Source of the DNA: Chersky-840 sp035604715
Lineage (GTDB): Bacteria > Actinomycetota > Acidimicrobiia > Acidimicrobiales > UBA8190
DNA: 64,000 nucleotides
NCBI GenBank assembly: GCA_963731665.1
Contig: CAVSWP010000003.1
Location: 1 to 64,000, forward strand
Reading direction: 5' to 3'
In this document: piece by piece, positions 45,601 through 53,319 of the stretch
How the letters are laid out: every line of letters starts with the position of its first letter
Position numbering within the stretch: position 1 is the stretch's first letter
Notes under the pieces: model-generated
What the model saw: only the letters and a program-made list of their open reading frames with translations
Told to the model about the DNA's origin: nothing
Databases searched by the model: none
Translations under genes and position numbers: made by a program

Positions 45601-46601
45601 AGGGGGGACGATGACACCGGGTTGGGGATGGGCACGTCGAATCCCATCGATCCCGTGCCCGCTTGCGACGTGGTAGCCCCATAGGCGTCCACATAGCTGG
45701 TGGCAAGGCCGTTGAAGCCGCCGTTGCCGAGCCCCACGGCGGCGGTCACGGCACCCGCCGGGATGGGGATGTCGGTCTGGTAACCCGTGACCTGGAACTG
45801 CGCGCCGGCCGAGAGCGTGGCGGGCGAGATGGTGGCCGATGTGGTGACGTCATTGAAGACGAGGTCACCCACGGGAGTGTGCGGGCAATAGAGCTCGTAG
45901 GCGCCGGTCAACGATGAAGGCGGTGGCGTGGTGACCTGCCCGGCGGTGGCGATCACGGGGGAGATCGGGAGACCGGGGGGAGTTTGGTTCGTGAAGCCCG
46001 ACGGGAGCGAGTCGTTCGGGTACGAAGAACACTGCAGGGAGATCTGACCGATCCCGTCGCCGTCGATGACGGTGGTGTTCGCCACCGCGTCCGAACTGGC
46101 GGTGATGTTGTCGCTCGTGGCCGTGAAGGGGCCGACGGTGGCGGGCACAGAAGGGGCTTCGATCGTCACGCCCGAAGCCGGAACGGGGTTCGGGATCGCC
46201 ACGTCGAAGGCCATGGTCCCGGTCGAGATCGAGGGGGGCGTCGCTCCGGTGACCTCGATGGTGGTCTCGAATGTGCCGGTCAGAGAGGTGAGGCCCGTGG
46301 CGGCGGCGTCCTGCACGACCGTGGCGGGGAGTTGTTCGGTGGTCTGAACGCCGGTGACGTTGAACTGCTGACCGGGAGTCGGGCTGGCGGGGGAGAGGCT
46401 GCCCGTCTCCACGACATCGTTGAGGACGATGTTTCCCAGCGGGGTACCGGAACAGAAGGTCTCAAACGGGGCCGTGTCGGCGAAGGCCGGTGACGTCAGG
46501 GTCTGTACGGCGACGCCCCCGAGCATGGCGATGCCGGTGGCGAGGGCAATGGCACCCGCCATTCCAAGTCGGGAGACAACAGCACGAGGGCGCTTCACCA
46601 C
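42657..46601 (-). CDS. 1314-residue repetitive cell-surface protein with LAFTG-type anchor
   Basis: An exported protein: signal helix (about 10-40), then four similar domains of about 180-210 residues. Each begins FETFCSGTPLGNIVLNDV or YELYCPGTPVGDIALND and contains G-x-QF-x-VT and, late, Cys-x-x-x-PNDS (start points near 45, 235, 445, 670). Next comes a neocarzinostatin-like domain (about 850-1010) homologous to that at 33187-34125. A domain at 1035-1160 (ADKVAVVQNGASIQTALA, SVNGTWLVATNTVC) resembles mycobacterial MTB12-type antigens. The C-terminus has LAFTG (1241-1245), a transmembrane helix and Arg: a sortase-like anchor. The GTG start 46601 follows AAGGAG. Convergent with the ABC genes. 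A wall-anchored protein; function unknown. Confidence 0.82.
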   Translation of the reverse strand: MVKRPRAVVSRLGMAGAIALATGIAMLGGVAVQTLTSPAFADTAPFETFCSGTPLGNIVLNDVVETGSLSPASPTPGQQFNVTGVQTTEQLPATVVQDAAATGLTSLTGTFETTIEVTGATPPSISTGTMAFDVAIPNPVPASGVTIEAPSVPATVGPFTATSDNITASSDAVANTTVIDGDGIGQISLQCSSYPNDSLPSGFTNQTPPGLPISPVIATAGQVTTPPPSSLTGAYELYCPHTPVGDLVFNDVTTSATISPATLSAGAQFQVTGYQTDIPIPAGAVTAAVGLGNGGFNGLATSYVDAYGATTSQAGTGSMGFDVPIPNPVSSSPLALDIPSSPTTVGPFTASGGPITIAQDQSILVVAELSNKAFKMSCTAYPNDSITTSGSTGSPPAATPIRPIIATASASGTPLPPTTAPPIQPGGPGTGNQTPGAPYELYCPGTPVGDIALNDISTTASIAPTSLNEGDQFQVTNLQTQFTIPQAVAQQAENLGLTTLSGNLSLFLNVTGTEGGGILPGTVVGTSSGTSPLTTSATVTPTTVIVVGPSRSPYPFPGQDDLAFSVTLPSPVPSTGVQFTATPAPGSQAETFVAGGGPIDVFVTGANLDVSAFGDQFGLFCNPLANDSVPTGLSIHQPNNGFTEPLVTTGSATILPPPPTPPGSPGAYELYCPGTPVGNIALNNVNTTGTITPADPATGEQFNVTGYQNTLTIPSSIASAAAALGNSTIMGTAIATVDASGATPAQISTGTMSFDAPLPSPIPPGGVTLTLPTPAQTIGPFTASASGITIAQDASVRLDLMVSGSDLTLRCSAFPNDTEPTGIVSTPPSGSPRSPVIATAGGGATAPSGPTLTVSPDTALTGGQSVSVTGGGYSESNAGNVLECNTAPSQPTVALGSPVNTAVRVGCTAPTYKLVATSSSGTLSTTYDVIDGTVGPPCGAPTDIVTTCPDTDSSGQSPASDAADYPCPPTPAQQAAGVTCTLTYGDAAGDSATAPITFAGETPPPPTVPTSTTTTTTTTVGGSTASAEITQAYQTLFDFADPSVADKVAVVQNGASIQTALAQALSSSLGSTATGANVDDISFLDSATCTQQNLPSPCAQVTYDILGQGGMVILANNRGYAVSVNGTWLVATNTVCGLLDLFYEAEGKTGTPPGCPAPGTSPSPPVPLPTTVVGDTDPTASSPASTGDASSTSDVPTTAGGLTTTAPSVTPTTVGAATKANTGSSGSSTSDPVVEASSGSLAFTGLGGMTRWLGLVGGALVILGLALLVLVDAPRRLLYRLAHLGGGHKQPAQPDGPRHMVLGAPTEALWIQRR

Positions 46602-47098
46602 AGCTCCTTTCTGGAGCCATCAAGGTGCTCATCTTGCCCCTGTTTCGCAATCGAATCACGGCGACGATGGCGCGGCAACCCCAATATTGGGTAGTGGGTC
46701 AGTTTCGACCCTCTGCGTACATTCTGCTTCACGTCGGCAGCTCCGAAGAGCAGTTTCACGCCTCCCCCTACCGGGGAACCGACTTAAAGGAGGCTACGTG
46801 CGGGCTGTAACAGGCGAACTGACCCAGGACCCATTATTGCGGAGGGAAGAGCGTGGTCAAAAGCCAAATACCGCGTGAAGTGATGAAGTAGCCGCCCTCA
46901 GTCCTAGGCGGATAGAACCCTCCGATTCGTCGACGTCGTGAAGCGCCGCTCTGAGGTCCCCATCGCGTGCGATACCGACCCTCCTGGCACCGCGTCGGCC
47001 CATTTAAGGCGCCGATCAAAGAGAGCACGGGTGGGTAGTGGGTCAAGTTGAAATCTCCCCCCGCTCACCATTACAGCCTGGGCCTACCTTCGAAGGCG
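46602..47098. other. intergenic stretch with direct repeat GGGTAGTGGGTCA
   Basis: No gene is supported. GGGTAGTGGGTCA occurs at 46689-46701 and again at 47033-47045, 344 bp apart, and GGGTCAGTTTCG (46696-46707) has an inexact inverted match CGAACTGACCC at 46815-46825. It may be a miniature or decayed mobile element ahead of the TnpB relic. Confidence 0.4.
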
Positions 47099-47284
47099 AT
47101 GCGTCGGTGCCGTATCTATCGCTACCGCCTTCAGCCTACTGTCTCCCAGCGCGGGCGTCTCGAGCAGCTGCTTCGCAATCAGTGCGAGCTCTACAACGCC
47201 GCACTGGAGGAGCGTCGGGGGGCGTGGAGCTGGGAACGACGCCGCCGCCTCGGCCCGTCGAACCTAAGGAGTTCCAACGGTTGA
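47099..47284 (+). pseudogene. TnpB/OrfB (IS605-type) N-terminal relic
   Basis: From ATG 47099 the frame reads CRIYRYRLQPTVSQRGRLEQ, then NQCELYNAALEERRGAW, the start of TnpB-type RNA-guided nucleases. It ends after about 60 residues at a stop. The rest of the gene (about 350 residues with the RuvC motifs) is absent. Confidence 0.6.
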
Positions 47285-47416
47285 TCGACGGCGGCCTTGC
47301 GCCGCTTGGTCCCGCGATACTTCCCAAACGTATCCGCATGCTCGACATCGGCGCTCACAACGTCTGTGCAGAAGGATCGGTGCCATGAGTGGTCAGACCG
47401 GCCAACGCTCTGGCAT

Positions 47417-47454
47417 CACGTGTCTAATCAGTGGGCACGTGTCTAATCAGTGGG
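47417..47454. repeat. perfect tandem duplication of 19 bp
   Basis: CACGTGTCTAATCAGTGGG occurs at 47417-47435 and 47436-47454 without a mismatch. The second copy contains the stop codon of the cyclase gene (minus strand), so the duplication does not change the protein. Confidence 0.9.
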
Positions 47455-48252
47455 AAGGCGTACCTCGAAAACCGGCACGGGCTCATCGAACCCTTTGAGA
47501 TCGAGCGCGCCCTTCGAATCGAAGCCAAAGCCCTTTCCGACACAGAGCTCGCGCACGGCGGTGGACACGGCGATGCCTCCACGAGGAGCAACACCGCAAA
47601 GTCGTGCCGACAATTGAACCGCGGCTCCGAAAAGATCACCGTCGTCGGTAACCGGCTCTCCGACGCTGATGCCGACGCGAAGGTGGAGGGGCCGCTCGGC
47701 ACTTGCGTTGCGGTGGCGCAACGAGCGTTGAATGTCGATCCCGGACTCCACCGCGGCCGATACGGATGTGAAGGAGGCCATGATGCCATCGCCTGTGTGT
47801 TTCACCTCGCGCCCACCCTTCGTGTGCAGCGCGGCGCGAACGATCTCGTTGTGCTCGCGAATGAGCACCATAAAGCCTTCGTCACCCAATTCTTGAGTCT
47901 GTTGCGTAGAGTCACACAGGTCAGTGAAGAGAATGACTCGAACAGCAGACTCGACGTACGCTTCTCCCGCCGGGTGTCGGGGAATCTCACCGAGAAATGC
48001 GTTGATGGGCCCGTTGCCCACCTCGATGATGTTGTCGGCGACCAGACCGTGCGCCTCCCGGTGTACCGTTTCCAAAGACTCTCGGTCAGGTCCCTCGGCG
48101 AGACAGAAGACCATGCCCTCTTTGTCATCGAACCAATACGTGACGTAGCGGACTTGGTACTTGTCCTGAACGGCGAGATCGAGCTCGTGGGCGGCGGCGA
48201 TGTCGGCAGCCTTTGCGCCCGGCGCTTTGTGTCGATCAAGGAACAGGGCCAT
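47443..48252 (-). CDS. DUF4242-class III nucleotide cyclase fusion
   Basis: A 269-residue protein. Residues 1-85 match DUF4242 (nickel-binding SCO4226-like): ALFLDRHKAPGAKAADIAAAH, then VRYVTYWFDDKEGMVFCLAEGP. Residues 105-265 are a class III cyclase: metal Asp D111 in ILFTDLCDST and D155 in KHTGDGIMASF, then VGISVGEPV and DLFGAAVQLSARL. Typical Asn of the VNxAAR motif is replaced by Gln (VQLSAR); many actinobacterial relatives share that change. It would make cAMP or cGMP if active. ATG 48252 fits DUF4242. Divergent from the APH gene by 230 bp. Confidence 0.85.
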   Translation of the reverse strand: MALFLDRHKAPGAKAADIAAAHELDLAVQDKYQVRYVTYWFDDKEGMVFCLAEGPDRESLETVHREAHGLVADNIIEVGNGPINAFLGEIPRHPAGEAYVESAVRVILFTDLCDSTQQTQELGDEGFMVLIREHNEIVRAALHTKGGREVKHTGDGIMASFTSVSAAVESGIDIQRSLRHRNASAERPLHLRVGISVGEPVTDDGDLFGAAVQLSARLCGVAPRGGIAVSTAVRELCVGKGFGFDSKGALDLKGFDEPVPVFEVRLPTD

Positions 48253-48384
48253 GCCAGTTAGGCTAGTTTCACGGGGGATTTCGTGCCGCGGTGAGGGGGC
48301 CTGACCTTTCAGCGCCAGCCTATTTTCTGGCGCCATTTGTGCGTATTGACCAGGCCATTGCGGTTCTGACCCCGAGGCCCTGTG

Positions 48385-48414
48385 CTATCGGTGGTCTCCA
48401 GGGACCACCGATAG
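48385..48414. promoter_or_regulatory. perfect 12-bp hairpin
   Basis: CTATCGGTGGTC (48385-48396), loop TCCAGG, GACCACCGATAG (48403-48414). It lies between the divergent cyclase and kinase genes, 133 bp before the cyclase start and 69 bp before the kinase start. On the plus strand it is followed by TTTCG. It may be an attenuator in the kinase leader, a terminator, or a repressor site. Confidence 0.6.
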
Positions 48415-48482
48415 TTTCGCTTCGAGCTGAGGGGTACCGAACTCGCTCGACTTGGTGCCAGAGGCCATGAAGACTGCTCGTC

Positions 48483-49382
48483 ATGGCAGCGCGCATGCAT
48501 GCCCAGGAGATTGAGATAGACGAAGCCCTCGTCCGCTCCCTCGTGACGGCCCAATTCCCCGGGCTCGCCGGTGGGCAGCTCACGAGGGTCGAGCCGTGGG
48601 GCACCGACAACGCCATCTGGCGTCTGGGGGCCGATCTCGTGGTCCGCCTTCCCCGCATTCACTGGGCGACGGAGCAAGTCGAGCGGGAAGCAACGTGGTT
48701 ACCCCGCCTTGCCCCGTTTCTCCCCGTCGCCGTGCCAGAGCCGATCGCCATCGGGGAACCAGGCGCCGGCTACCCCTATCGGTGGGCAGTGCATCGGTGG
48801 CTTCCGGGCGATGGAGCCACCCTCTCCCAGATGGAGGATCCGGTCCACTTCGCACTCGCCCTGGCGGAGGTCATCCAGGCGCTCCGCAGTGTGCCTACTG
48901 ACGGCGCCCCGAGAGCGAGCAACCGGGCCCGGCCATTGCAGGAGTACAACGACGCGGCTCTGGGAGCCATCGAATGGGCCGGCGCCCTGATCGACGCGGA
49001 GCGAGCCAGGGCGGTGTGGGAAGAAGCCCTGGAAGCCCCCGTGCATGGAGGTGCTCCGGTCTGGGTTCACGGGGACATCGAGGGCAACTGCCTGTTGAGG
49101 AGGGGCCAGCTGTCCGGGATCGTGGACTGGGGTTCGGCGTGCGCTGGTGACCCCGCTGTCGACATTCAGGTTGTGTGGTCGCCGCTGTTCACCGAGAGGT
49201 CCCGTCGGGCGTTTCTCGACGACCTTGGTGTGGATGACGCCACCCTCGCCCGCAGCCGAGGTGCGGCGATATACCAGGCCTGTGGTGCTCTCCCGTACTA
49301 CCTGGACTCCTACCCTCTCATCGTCGAGCGGTCATGGCACAAGTTGGCGGTGCTCGGCGTCGATCCGCGCCGCGCTTCATAG
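48483..49382 (+). CDS. aminoglycoside phosphotransferase-family kinase
   Basis: A 299-residue APH/choline-kinase-like protein. The catalytic loop V-HGDIEGNCLL (His-Gly-Asp and Asn, about 196-205) and the metal motif GIVDWGSACAGDPAVDI are complete; N-lobe DNAIWRLGADLVVRLPR holds the ATP-binding Lys/Arg-type strand. Such enzymes phosphorylate hydroxyls of aminoglycosides, macrolides or metabolites. ATG 48483 is the start. Convergent with a ParB-like gene; their stop codons overlap. Confidence 0.88.
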   Translation: MAARMHAQEIEIDEALVRSLVTAQFPGLAGGQLTRVEPWGTDNAIWRLGADLVVRLPRIHWATEQVEREATWLPRLAPFLPVAVPEPIAIGEPGAGYPYRWAVHRWLPGDGATLSQMEDPVHFALALAEVIQALRSVPTDGAPRASNRARPLQEYNDAALGAIEWAGALIDAERARAVWEEALEAPVHGGAPVWVHGDIEGNCLLRRGQLSGIVDWGSACAGDPAVDIQVVWSPLFTERSRRAFLDDLGVDDATLARSRGAAIYQACGALPYYLDSYPLIVERSWHKLAVLGVDPRRAS

Positions 49383-49793
49383 GAGCACCCGACGATCAGG
49401 ACCACCATCCGGGTTGTCGTAGGGGAGGTCTTCGGGTCGGCAGTCTCGGAAGTCCGGTTCTGGATGAACCTCGAACTGCACTGCGCGGATAGTGGTGGCA
49501 CCTTCCAGAAGCGCACGAGCGACCCTGTGCATGCCGTCCATCACTCGACCATCGACGCCCAGGATGATCGGATACGAAGGGTCGACTTCCTGTATGAGCC
49601 GAACGTGCTCCACGACTCTGCGGACGGTGGCGACCTCGGCACTGCCGTCGAACCAATAGGCAGTGTCCGTCTCCTTGATGGTCTCGAGCGGAACCTCGCG
49701 GACGGGGAGATCGGCGCTCAAGCGGATGAGTCGGTCGACGTCCCACGCGTCGAGCCCTTCTTCTGCGGGCCAGAGGTGGTACTGCTTTCGCAC
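49377..49793 (-). CDS. ParB-like nuclease-domain protein
   Basis: A 138-residue protein from GTG 49793. The pattern VREVPLETIKETDTAYWFDG, then YPIILGVDGRVMDGMHRVARALLEGATTIRAVQF is a ParB/Srx fold: the motif GRVMDGMHRVAR is the conserved G-x-x-DGxHR loop of ParB-like proteins, which bind CTP or ATP. It is short and lacks the DNA-binding helices of chromosomal ParB, so a partition role is unlikely. Its stop overlaps that of the kinase; it lies 68 bp after the SDR gene. Confidence 0.75.
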   Translation of the reverse strand: MRKQYHLWPAEEGLDAWDVDRLIRLSADLPVREVPLETIKETDTAYWFDGSAEVATVRRVVEHVRLIQEVDPSYPIILGVDGRVMDGMHRVARALLEGATTIRAVQFEVHPEPDFRDCRPEDLPYDNPDGGPDRRVLL

Positions 49794-49861
49794 GGGACAA
49801 GTGTGACCCAGGTCCTGGGCCTCGGACTTGCCGCAGGCGCCCGTGCCGGCGTCGTGGGCTC

Positions 49862-50779
49862 TCAGCGGTAGTAGTGGTTCTGCTCGAGATCCTCGAGCAG
49901 GCCGGGTCCGCTCGGCTCCCACCCGAGCAGCTTCTCGGTGATGGCCGACGAGGCGGGGCTGTCCAGGGCCACGAAGTGGCCCAGGTGGCCGAAGTGCTCG
50001 CTGGCATCGCCGGGAGCGACCGACGCAGTGGGGATGCCGAGGTGGCGGCCCATGGCCCCGGCGATCTCACGGAAGGCGACACCCTCGTCCCCGACGGCGT
50101 GGAGCACCGAGCCGGCGGGGGCGGCCTCGACGGCGAGGCGGGTCAGGCGGGCGGCGTCGGAGCGATGCACGGCGGGCCAGCGGTTGGTCCCCTCGCCCAC
50201 GTACCCGGCCACGCCCCGCTGACGGGCGATGTCGACGAGGGTGGCCACGAACCCGTGGTCGCCGTCGCCGTGGACCGTCGGGGGGAGGCGCAGCACCGAC
50301 GAGCGGACGCCCGTGCCGGCCAGGGACAGGGTGAGCAGCGCGGTGGCCGCCCGGCGTCCGGCGGGGTTGGCCCGAACCTCGGCGCTGGGTACCAGCCCGT
50401 CGTCCTCGGTCGCCACCCGACCGGTCTTCAGGCCGAGCATGCCCGAGGCGAGCACGAGGGGCCGGTCGGAGTCGGCCAGGGCTGCGCCCATGGCCTCCAC
50501 GGCCCGCCGGTCGGCCGCCGCCGCGGCCGCGAAGTTGCCGCTGAAGGCGACTTCGTGCTGGAACGCCAGGTGGACTACGCCGTCGGAGTCGGCCGCCGCC
50601 TTGGCCAGGCCATCAGGGTCATCGACGTCGCCCTGCTGCACGATGGCGCCGGCCGCCTCCAGCCGTCGAGCCGATGCCTCGGAGCGGGCCAGGCCGACCA
50701 CCTCGTGGCCGGCACCGAGCAGCTCGGGCACGACGGCCGACCCGATCCAGCCCGATGCGCCGGTGACAAAGATTCTCAT
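49862..50779 (-). CDS. atypical SDR NAD-epimerase-like protein
   Basis: A 305-residue protein with the extended-SDR nucleotide motif MRIFVTGASGWIGSAVVPEL. Sequence such as GDVDDPDGLAKAAADSDGVVHLAF follows. Instead of the YxxxK pair it has LASGMLGL in the catalytic zone, so it is atypical and may bind NAD(P) without normal chemistry. ATG 50779. Divergent from the TetR regulator; the two share an operator-rich intergenic region. Confidence 0.86.
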   Translation of the reverse strand: MRIFVTGASGWIGSAVVPELLGAGHEVVGLARSEASARRLEAAGAIVQQGDVDDPDGLAKAAADSDGVVHLAFQHEVAFSGNFAAAAAADRRAVEAMGAALADSDRPLVLASGMLGLKTGRVATEDDGLVPSAEVRANPAGRRAATALLTLSLAGTGVRSSVLRLPPTVHGDGDHGFVATLVDIARQRGVAGYVGEGTNRWPAVHRSDAARLTRLAVEAAPAGSVLHAVGDEGVAFREIAGAMGRHLGIPTASVAPGDASEHFGHLGHFVALDSPASSAITEKLLGWEPSGPGLLEDLEQNHYYR

Positions 50780-50807
50780 GGCGGGACCTCCGGAGATTCG
50801 CTGATGT

Positions 50808-50846
50808 CAGTAACTGCTATCACCATAGATTCGATGTCAGTGACTG
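50808..50846. promoter_or_regulatory. paired CAGTNACTG operator candidates
   Basis: CAGTAACTG (50808-50816) and CAGTGACTG (50838-50846), each within GATGTCAGTxACTG, sit exactly 30 bp apart between the divergent SDR and TetR genes. They look like two TetR dimer sites on the same face of the helix. Confidence 0.65.
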
Positions 50847-50866
50847 TCAACGTTAGGATCGCGGAC

Positions 50867-51436
50867 ATGGGTCGATGGCAGCCGGACAGTCGGGGGCGGT
50901 TGCAGGAAGCGGCCCTGGCGCTGTACTCGGAGCGGGGATTCGACCAGACCACGGCGGCGCAGATCGCCGCCCGGGCCGGGCTGACCGAGCGCACCTTCTT
51001 CCGGCATTTTGCCGACAAGCGAGAAGTGCTGTTCGGCGGGTCGGCGCTCCTCCAGGAGCGCATCGTGGCCGGCGTAGCCGGGGCGCCCCCCGAGGACGGG
51101 GCCCTCGAGGCGGTTGCCGCCGGGCTCGCCGCGGCCGCCGCCATGCTGGGCGAGTTCCGCCGGGACCTTTCCCGTCAGCGACACGACGTCCTCGCCGCCA
51201 ACCCCGAGCTGCGTGAGCGGGAGTTGGCGAAATTGGCCGACTATGCCGCCGCGGTGGCCAAGGCCCTGCACCTCAGAGGAGTGGGCGAGCCCCAAGCCAG
51301 TTTGGCGGCCGAGGTTGGCATGACGGTATTGCGCGTCGCCATCGAACGGTGGTCGAGCGGGGACGACGGCCGGGAGCTCGCCGACGTCATGCGGGACTCC
51401 ATGGCGGGGCTACGGGCGGTGGCGGGCGGCGGCTGA
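50867..51436 (+). CDS. TetR-family regulator
   Basis: A 189-residue regulator. RLQEAALALYSERGFDQTTAAQIAARAG, then LTERTFFRHFADKREVLF is the full helix-turn-helix. The ligand domain is short and Ala-rich. I use ATG 50867 (MGRWQPDSRG), not an earlier in-frame start that covers the operator. Divergent from the SDR gene, which it probably represses. Confidence 0.88.
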   Translation: MGRWQPDSRGRLQEAALALYSERGFDQTTAAQIAARAGLTERTFFRHFADKREVLFGGSALLQERIVAGVAGAPPEDGALEAVAAGLAAAAAMLGEFRRDLSRQRHDVLAANPELRERELAKLADYAAAVAKALHLRGVGEPQASLAAEVGMTVLRVAIERWSSGDDGRELADVMRDSMAGLRAVAGGG

Positions 51437-51495
51437 GCCTCACCGGCGCACGGCATCGGCCGGCGCCTTCCTGCGAGGCACCCGCGGGCGCCCGT

Positions 51496-52503
51496 TCAGG
51501 GAGTGTCTACCTCGATCGCACACGTTGTGGCGGCGATTTGCATGGCTTCATTCCACGCCTCGGGGGTATTGACGTCGCGCGCCCGTAGGACAATTTGGTC
51601 GAGCTCATCTGCCCGAGCTTTGGCGTCCGCCGCTGCCTGGGCGGCGATCCGGGCCGATTCCACTGCCTTGGGGGCGGCTTGAGCCATCTGCTCAGCTCTC
51701 TGCCTGGTGCTGGTGGCCATCTGTGCCGCCACGTGAGCCTCTCGGGCTGCTCCTTCGGCAGCATGCGAAGTCTGTTCAGCCGTCCGCATGGCGTCAGCGG
51801 CCGCCTGCGACGCCAGCTGAGCCTGTTGCACGGCAGCTTCGGCAGCCTGGAGTAGTTGCTCAGCGATGCCATGAGCGTGGGTCGTCACCCGCATGGTCTG
51901 CGCCATTTCGGCCACCACGACGGCGGCTCGAGCCGCGTTTCGCCAGGCTGCTGGCGTACCGACCTCCCGCGCCGTGGCGACTGCTTTCTCGGTCTCTTTG
52001 ATCCAATGATCGGCGGCAGCATCATGGGCCGGGCTGGTCTCGGCGGTGCTCTCGGCTTTCTCGGCTTTGCTGTCGTCGGGAGACGCCTCGGCTGTGGTGC
52101 TGGTATCGGGATTGGCGGAGGTGACGACCTCATCGGCTGCCGAGCTCGGTGGTTCATCGACAGGCGACGTGGGAGCGGTCTCATCGGCGGCGCTCTCGGG
52201 GCTCGCTTTGCCGTTGTCGTGGACGAGGCCTTTGGATTTGTCCTGCCTGAAGAGCCGCACGGTGTCCTCCCCTGGGTGCGTGGCGGGCTGAAGAGCGAGA
52301 GCTGGAGTTTCGGTGTCGGTGTGACGGATCGGGAAGGAACCCCCGCAGTGCCGACAGCGGAGGTACACATACATCGCCGTCTTCTCGATGTACTCAGGTT
52401 CGAGAGGCGTGATGTTGAAGCAGAGCCGGCAGTGCCTCGCCCCCGGCCGCAGGGCGACACCCGATGCCTTGGAGCGCCGCTCTCGCAACCTTGGATCGAT
52501 CAT
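51496..52503 (-). CDS. zinc-ribbon protein with long Ala-rich helix
   Basis: A 335-residue protein. An N-terminal CRLC (about 25-28) and CRHC (about 50-53) pair forms a zinc ribbon. Residues 80-165 are a Ser/Thr/Glu/Pro-rich linker. Residues 165-310 are a long Ala/Glu/Gln-rich helix with heptad-like spacing (for example EQLLQAAEAAVQQAQLASQA), a probable extended coiled coil. No membrane segment. ATG 52503 gives a full ribbon; an upstream start at 52533 is possible. No family recognised; a scaffold or structural role is inference. Confidence 0.65.
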   Translation of the reverse strand: MIDPRLRERRSKASGVALRPGARHCRLCFNITPLEPEYIEKTAMYVYLRCRHCGGSFPIRHTDTETPALALQPATHPGEDTVRLFRQDKSKGLVHDNGKASPESAADETAPTSPVDEPPSSAADEVVTSANPDTSTTAEASPDDSKAEKAESTAETSPAHDAAADHWIKETEKAVATAREVGTPAAWRNAARAAVVVAEMAQTMRVTTHAHGIAEQLLQAAEAAVQQAQLASQAAADAMRTAEQTSHAAEGAAREAHVAAQMATSTRQRAEQMAQAAPKAVESARIAAQAAADAKARADELDQIVLRARDVNTPEAWNEAMQIAATTCAIEVDTP

Positions 52504-52734
52504 GGACACCCTTGCCCCTACCCGCGCCACCATCGGCGCGGACCTCGACTATCGGTTCAATGAACGACGCCCCCAGGAGCCGCGATGCCCGGGCCACAGC
52601 TTCCGAGAGTTGTCCTTCAGACAAAGGGTGCCCGGACAGGATCATTTCCCGCCCAATGGGAGGCCAACACCTCGACAACGGGAATCGCCCTGTTGGAGTG
52701 CGGGGTTGGTGGGCCTACTTCGATCGTGGCGAGA

Positions 52735-53319
52735 TCAACGAGACCCGTGGTTTGGGGTGCAGTTGCCCAAGACGGCGGCCAGTTCTTTGATGTTGACCGG
52801 TTTGGGCAGGACCTGGTCCATTCCTGTTTGCAGGAAGAGCGCCTGGGCTTCGGGCGAGACGGTGACGGTCATGGCAATGATCGCCGGCTGCGAACTGTCG
52901 GACACCTCGGAGCGGATCCGACGGGTCGCCTCCAGTCCGTCCATCTCGGGCATTTGAATGTCCATGAGAACGACGTCGTACTGGGCCGCACGCACTGCCG
53001 CCAGCACTTCGACTCCATTGCCGGCGACATCAGCTTGCCGATCGAGTCGGTCAAGCAACAGAAGGACGACGTCTCGGTTCGTCTCGTCGTCTTCGGCCAG
53101 CAGGATCCGCAAGCGTGACGACACCGGCGCCAGGTCCGAGCTACCAGGGCGCGCCGGTGTCCCGGCAAGTTCCCTGATCCCCGTGACCGGCGCGAGAGGC
53201 AGCCAGCGGCTCATCGAGGAGAGCGAGCCCGTTCTGCCCAGCTCCGAGAGGGCGACGAGCGGCCTCACGCATTCCACCACGCCTGGGCCGCCTGCGCCGC
53301 CTGAGTCCGGGTAGGTCAA
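52735..53319 (-). CDS. single-domain response regulator
   Basis: A 194-residue protein. The first 70 residues are without motif; residues 72-190 are a canonical receiver: LLAEDDETNRDVV (acidic pair), VVLMDIQMPEMDGLEATRRI (phospho-Asp), MTVT (switch Thr) and LPKPV (Lys). Such receivers are often found detached from hybrid kinases. The TTG start 53319 overlaps the stop of the glycosyltransferase by 4 bp. Last gene of the regulator-HEAT-GT2-receiver operon. Confidence 0.8.
   Translation of the reverse strand: MTYPDSGGAGGPGVVECVRPLVALSELGRTGSLSSMSRWLPLAPVTGIRELAGTPARPGSSDLAPVSSRLRILLAEDDETNRDVVLLLLDRLDRQADVAGNGVEVLAAVRAAQYDVVLMDIQMPEMDGLEATRRIRSEVSDSSQPAIIAMTVTVSPEAQALFLQTGMDQVLPKPVNIKELAAVLGNCTPNHGSR

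Noticed and set aside
46834..47046. 70-residue minus-strand frame before the TnpB relic
   Set aside because: No motif, no ribosome site, and overlaps the repeats.
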